Source of the DNA: an uncultured Prevotellaceae bacterium
Lineage (GTDB): Bacteria; Bacteroidota; Bacteroidia; Bacteroidales; Bacteroidaceae
Assembly (NCBI GenBank): GCA_945787625.1
Contig: CALZJL010000043.1
Span: 1-8,399, forward strand
DNA: 8,399 nt
Direction: 5' to 3'
The translations under genes were made by a program, and so were the position numbers. Below the pieces are notes generated by a model. That model was not told where the DNA came from. It saw only the letters and a program-made list of their open reading frames with translations, and ran no database searches. Of the stretch, positions 6,143-8,399 are shown in pieces (position 1 is the first letter of the stretch; the number at the start of each line of letters is the position of its first letter).

Positions 6143-8399
6143 ACGAAATAGCCAGCATGATAGGAGCACGTCTCACCCGGCAAAGCCAGCGAGACATACA
6201 ATGGCTCCTCACCGACAGCCGCAGCCTCTGTTTCCCCGAGAGCACCCTCTTCTTTGCCATACGCACCAAAAGCGGAGACGGCCACAACTACATACAAGAC
6301 CTCTACGACCGCGGTGTCAGAGCCTTCGTCGTACAACACCACCCCGACCTCACCCTCCACCCCGACGCCACCTACCTCATCGTCGAAGACAGCCTCACCG
6401 CCCTTCAACGCCTCGCCGAGCGCAAGCGCGAAGAGTACGACATACCCATCATAGGCATCACCGGCAGCAACGGCAAGACCATCGTCAAAGAGTGGCTCTA
6501 CCAGATGCTCTCCCCCGACTACACCATCACACGCTCGCCCCGTTCCTACAACTCACAAATCGGCGTCCCCCTAAGCGTCTGGGGTCTCAACGAAAAAAGC
6601 CAGATAGGCATCTTCGAAGCCGGCATCTCACAACCCGGCGAGATGGACGCCCTCCAGCGCATCATACAGCCCACCATCGGCATCTTCACCGGCTTGGGAC
6701 AAGCCCATCAGGAAAACTTCACCACCCTTCAGGAGAAGAAGAACGAAAAGCTCAAGCTCTTCAAAGACTGCCCCACGGTCTTCGGCCTCGACGACCCCAC
6801 CCCCGGCGATCCCCTCGAACACGACCGCCAGCTCTGCGCCCAAGTCTGCCGACACTTAGGCATGAACCAAGCCGTCATAGACCAACGCCTCGCCACCCTC
6901 GAACCCATCGCCATGCGACTCGAAGTCAAGACAGGCCGCCACGGCAGCACCCTCATCAACGACACCTACAACAGCGACCTCAACTCGCTCGACATCGCCC
7001 TCGACTTCATGAACCGTCGCCCCGAGCGCGACGAAGCACGCCGCGTGCTCATACTCTCCGACATACTCCAGACCGGCATCGAGCCCAGCCAGCTCTACAC
7101 CCACGTCGCCAACCTCATACAAAGCCGGGGCATAGACCAGTTCGTCGGAGTAGGTCCCCAGCTCACAGCCCACCAAGACTGTTTCGCCAACACCACAGCC
7201 CAAAAGACCTTCTACCCCGACACCGCCACCCTCCTGGCCAACCTCCCCATCATCTACGAAGCCCGCAACACCATCATACTCATCAAAGGCGCCCGCCCCT
7301 ACCACTTCGAACACATCACCGCCGCCCTCGAGCAGAAAGTCCACGAGACCATACTCGAAGTCAACCTCGCCGCCGTACGCCAAAACCTCGACCACTACCG
7401 CGCCATGCTCAAGCCCACCACCAAGATCGTCTGCATGGTCAAAGCCGATGCCTACGGAGCCGGAGCCATCGAAGTCTCCAAGCTACTCCAGACCCAGCCC
7501 CAAGTCGGCTACCTCGCCGTCGCCGTCGCCGACGAAGGTGCCCAGCTGCGCAGCCACGGCATCACCAAGCCCATTATCGTCATGAACCCCGAGATGAGCT
7601 CCTTCCAGACCCTCTTCGAGTACAACCTCGAACCCGAGATATACTCCTTCCGCATACTCCAGGCCCTCATTCAAGCCGCCCGACACGCAGGCATCACCGA
7701 CATGCCCATACACATCAAGCTCGACACCGGCATGCACCGCCTCGGCTTCGACCCACTCACCGACATGCCCCAACTCATACACCGCCTCACCCACCAGACC
7801 GCCCTCATACCCCGCAGCGTCTTCTCCCACTTCGTAGGCAGCGACGACGACCAGTTTGACACCTTCTCAGCCGAACAATACCGCCGCTACCTCATTGGAG
7901 CCGACGCCCTCCAGTCAGCCTTCACACACCATATCCTCCGCCACATCGACAACACCGCAGGCATCGAACACTTCCCCGAGCGACAGATGGACATGGTACG
8001 CCTCGGCCTTGGCCTCTACGGCATCAACCCCCGCGACAACCACACCCTCCACAACGTCAGCACCCTCAAGACCACCATACTCCAGATACACGAAGTCCCC
8101 GCCACCGAGACCGTCGGCTACAGCCGTCGTGGCCAACTCACACGCCCCAGCCGCATCGCAGCAATCCCCATAGGCTACGCCGACGGTTGGGACCGCCACT
8201 TCGGACGAGGTCGGGCCCACTGTCTCGTAGGCGGACACCCAGCCCCCTACGTAGGCAACATCTGCATGGACGTCAGCATGATCGACGTCACCGACATAGA
8301 CTGCCACGAAGGCGACGAAGTCATACTCTTCGGCTCAGAGCTCACCCCCAGCGAACTCGCCAGCATAGTCGACACCATACCATACGAGATACTCACCTC
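6133..8399 (+). CDS. murF-alr: Bifunctional MurF (UDP-MurNAc-tripeptide:D-Ala-D-Ala ligase) / alanine racemase, 3' end outside the window
   Basis: This cytoplasmic fusion couples D-alanine production to addition of D-Ala-D-Ala to the peptidoglycan precursor. 755 codons plus two bases are visible; about 20 C-terminal residues are missing. MurF part: N-terminal domain with LLTDSRSL, P-loop GITGSNGKT (108-116, K115), SYNSQIGVPLS (138-148), E162 in FEAGISQPGEM, GQAHQENF (189-196), then C-terminal domain with LEPIAMRLEVK (256-266), DTYNSDLNS (277-285) and LIKGAR (383-388). Alr part from about 402: PLP lysine K437 in VKADAYGAG, LDTGMHRLGF (530-539), SHFVGS (565-570), RHIDNTAG (603-610), MVRLGLGLYG (621-630), catalytic tyrosine Y663 in VGYSRRG, IGYADG (680-685) and NICMD (709-713). 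The stretch between LFKDC (209-213) and LEPIAMR is about 55-60 residues shorter than in Bacteroides homologues I remember, removing the last part of the Mur ligase central domain. The frame is intact. ATG 6133 gives the conserved start MQINEIASMIGAR. Confidence 0.97.
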   Translation, partial: MQINEIASMIGARLTRQSQRDIQWLLTDSRSLCFPESTLFFAIRTKSGDGHNYIQDLYDRGVRAFVVQHHPDLTLHPDATYLIVEDSLTALQRLAERKREEYDIPIIGITGSNGKTIVKEWLYQMLSPDYTITRSPRSYNSQIGVPLSVWGLNEKSQIGIFEAGISQPGEMDALQRIIQPTIGIFTGLGQAHQENFTTLQEKKNEKLKLFKDCPTVFGLDDPTPGDPLEHDRQLCAQVCRHLGMNQAVIDQRLATLEPIAMRLEVKTGRHGSTLINDTYNSDLNSLDIALDFMNRRPERDEARRVLILSDILQTGIEPSQLYTHVANLIQSRGIDQFVGVGPQLTAHQDCFANTTAQKTFYPDTATLLANLPIIYEARNTIILIKGARPYHFEHITAALEQKVHETILEVNLAAVRQNLDHYRAMLKPTTKIVCMVKADAYGAGAIEVSKLLQTQPQVGYLAVAVADEGAQLRSHGITKPIIVMNPEMSSFQTLFEYNLEPEIYSFRILQALIQAARHAGITDMPIHIKLDTGMHRLGFDPLTDMPQLIHRLTHQTALIPRSVFSHFVGSDDDQFDTFSAEQYRRYLIGADALQSAFTHHILRHIDNTAGIEHFPERQMDMVRLGLGLYGINPRDNHTLHNVSTLKTTILQIHEVPATETVGYSRRGQLTRPSRIAAIPIGYADGWDRHFGRGRAHCLVGGHPAPYVGNICMDVSMIDVTDIDCHEGDEVILFGSELTPSELASIVDTIPYEILT

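Noticed and set aside
7514..7534. Short tandem GCCGTC repeat
   Set aside because: It encodes the AVAVAD segment, which is conserved in alanine racemase fusions of this group, so the repeat follows from protein sequence and C-rich codon choice.
6201..7859. A 552-codon frame on the plus strand rich in Arg, His and Pro
   Set aside because: It is an out-of-frame shadow of murF-alr, whose own frame is open and carries all conserved ligase and racemase motifs.

Overview
The window looks like a chromosomal segment from a member of the Bacteroidota, most likely Bacteroidales. Three things point there: a single-chain MurF-alanine racemase fusion, a GSCFA-family protein encoded just before it, and outward-facing promoter elements matching the Bacteroidetes TAnnTTTG -7 consensus. 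The segment is densely packed, with six genes, mostly separated by fewer than 30 bases or overlapping.

Layout: (1) Positions 1-2060, plus strand: the tail of an unrecognised gene, then a compact ABC-type AAA ATPase, then a DUF4435 (TOPRIM-like) protein. The last two resemble in architecture the split OLD-type anti-phage system PARIS (AriA ATPase + AriB DUF4435 effector). (2) Positions 2003-5278, minus strand: dxs then trkA, 3 bases apart. The trkA end overlaps the end of the DUF4435 gene by 58 bases in convergent orientation. (3) Positions 5279-5380: a 102-base divergent regulatory region with two nearly symmetric back-to-back promoters. (4) Positions 5381-8399, plus strand: a short GSCFA-family protein overlapping by 10 bases the start of murF-alr, which runs off the right edge.

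Regions 2-4 are housekeeping: isoprenoid precursor synthesis (Dxs, which ultimately supplies the lipid carrier for the cell wall), potassium uptake control (TrkA), and the last cytoplasmic peptide-adding steps of peptidoglycan synthesis plus D-alanine supply (MurF-Alr). Region 1 looks accessory: its base composition is less strand-skewed than the rest, and it lies where trkH would be expected after trkA in relatives.

The points most worth checking are the PARIS-like ATPase/DUF4435 pair, an apparent in-frame contraction of about 55-60 residues in the MurF central domain, the read-through-like TrkA tail inside the DUF4435 gene, the interlocked divergent promoters, and a strand-wide C/A excess that holds regardless of gene direction. 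There is no RNA gene, CRISPR array, insertion sequence or convincing terminator in the window, and no gene-free stretch longer than about 105 bases.
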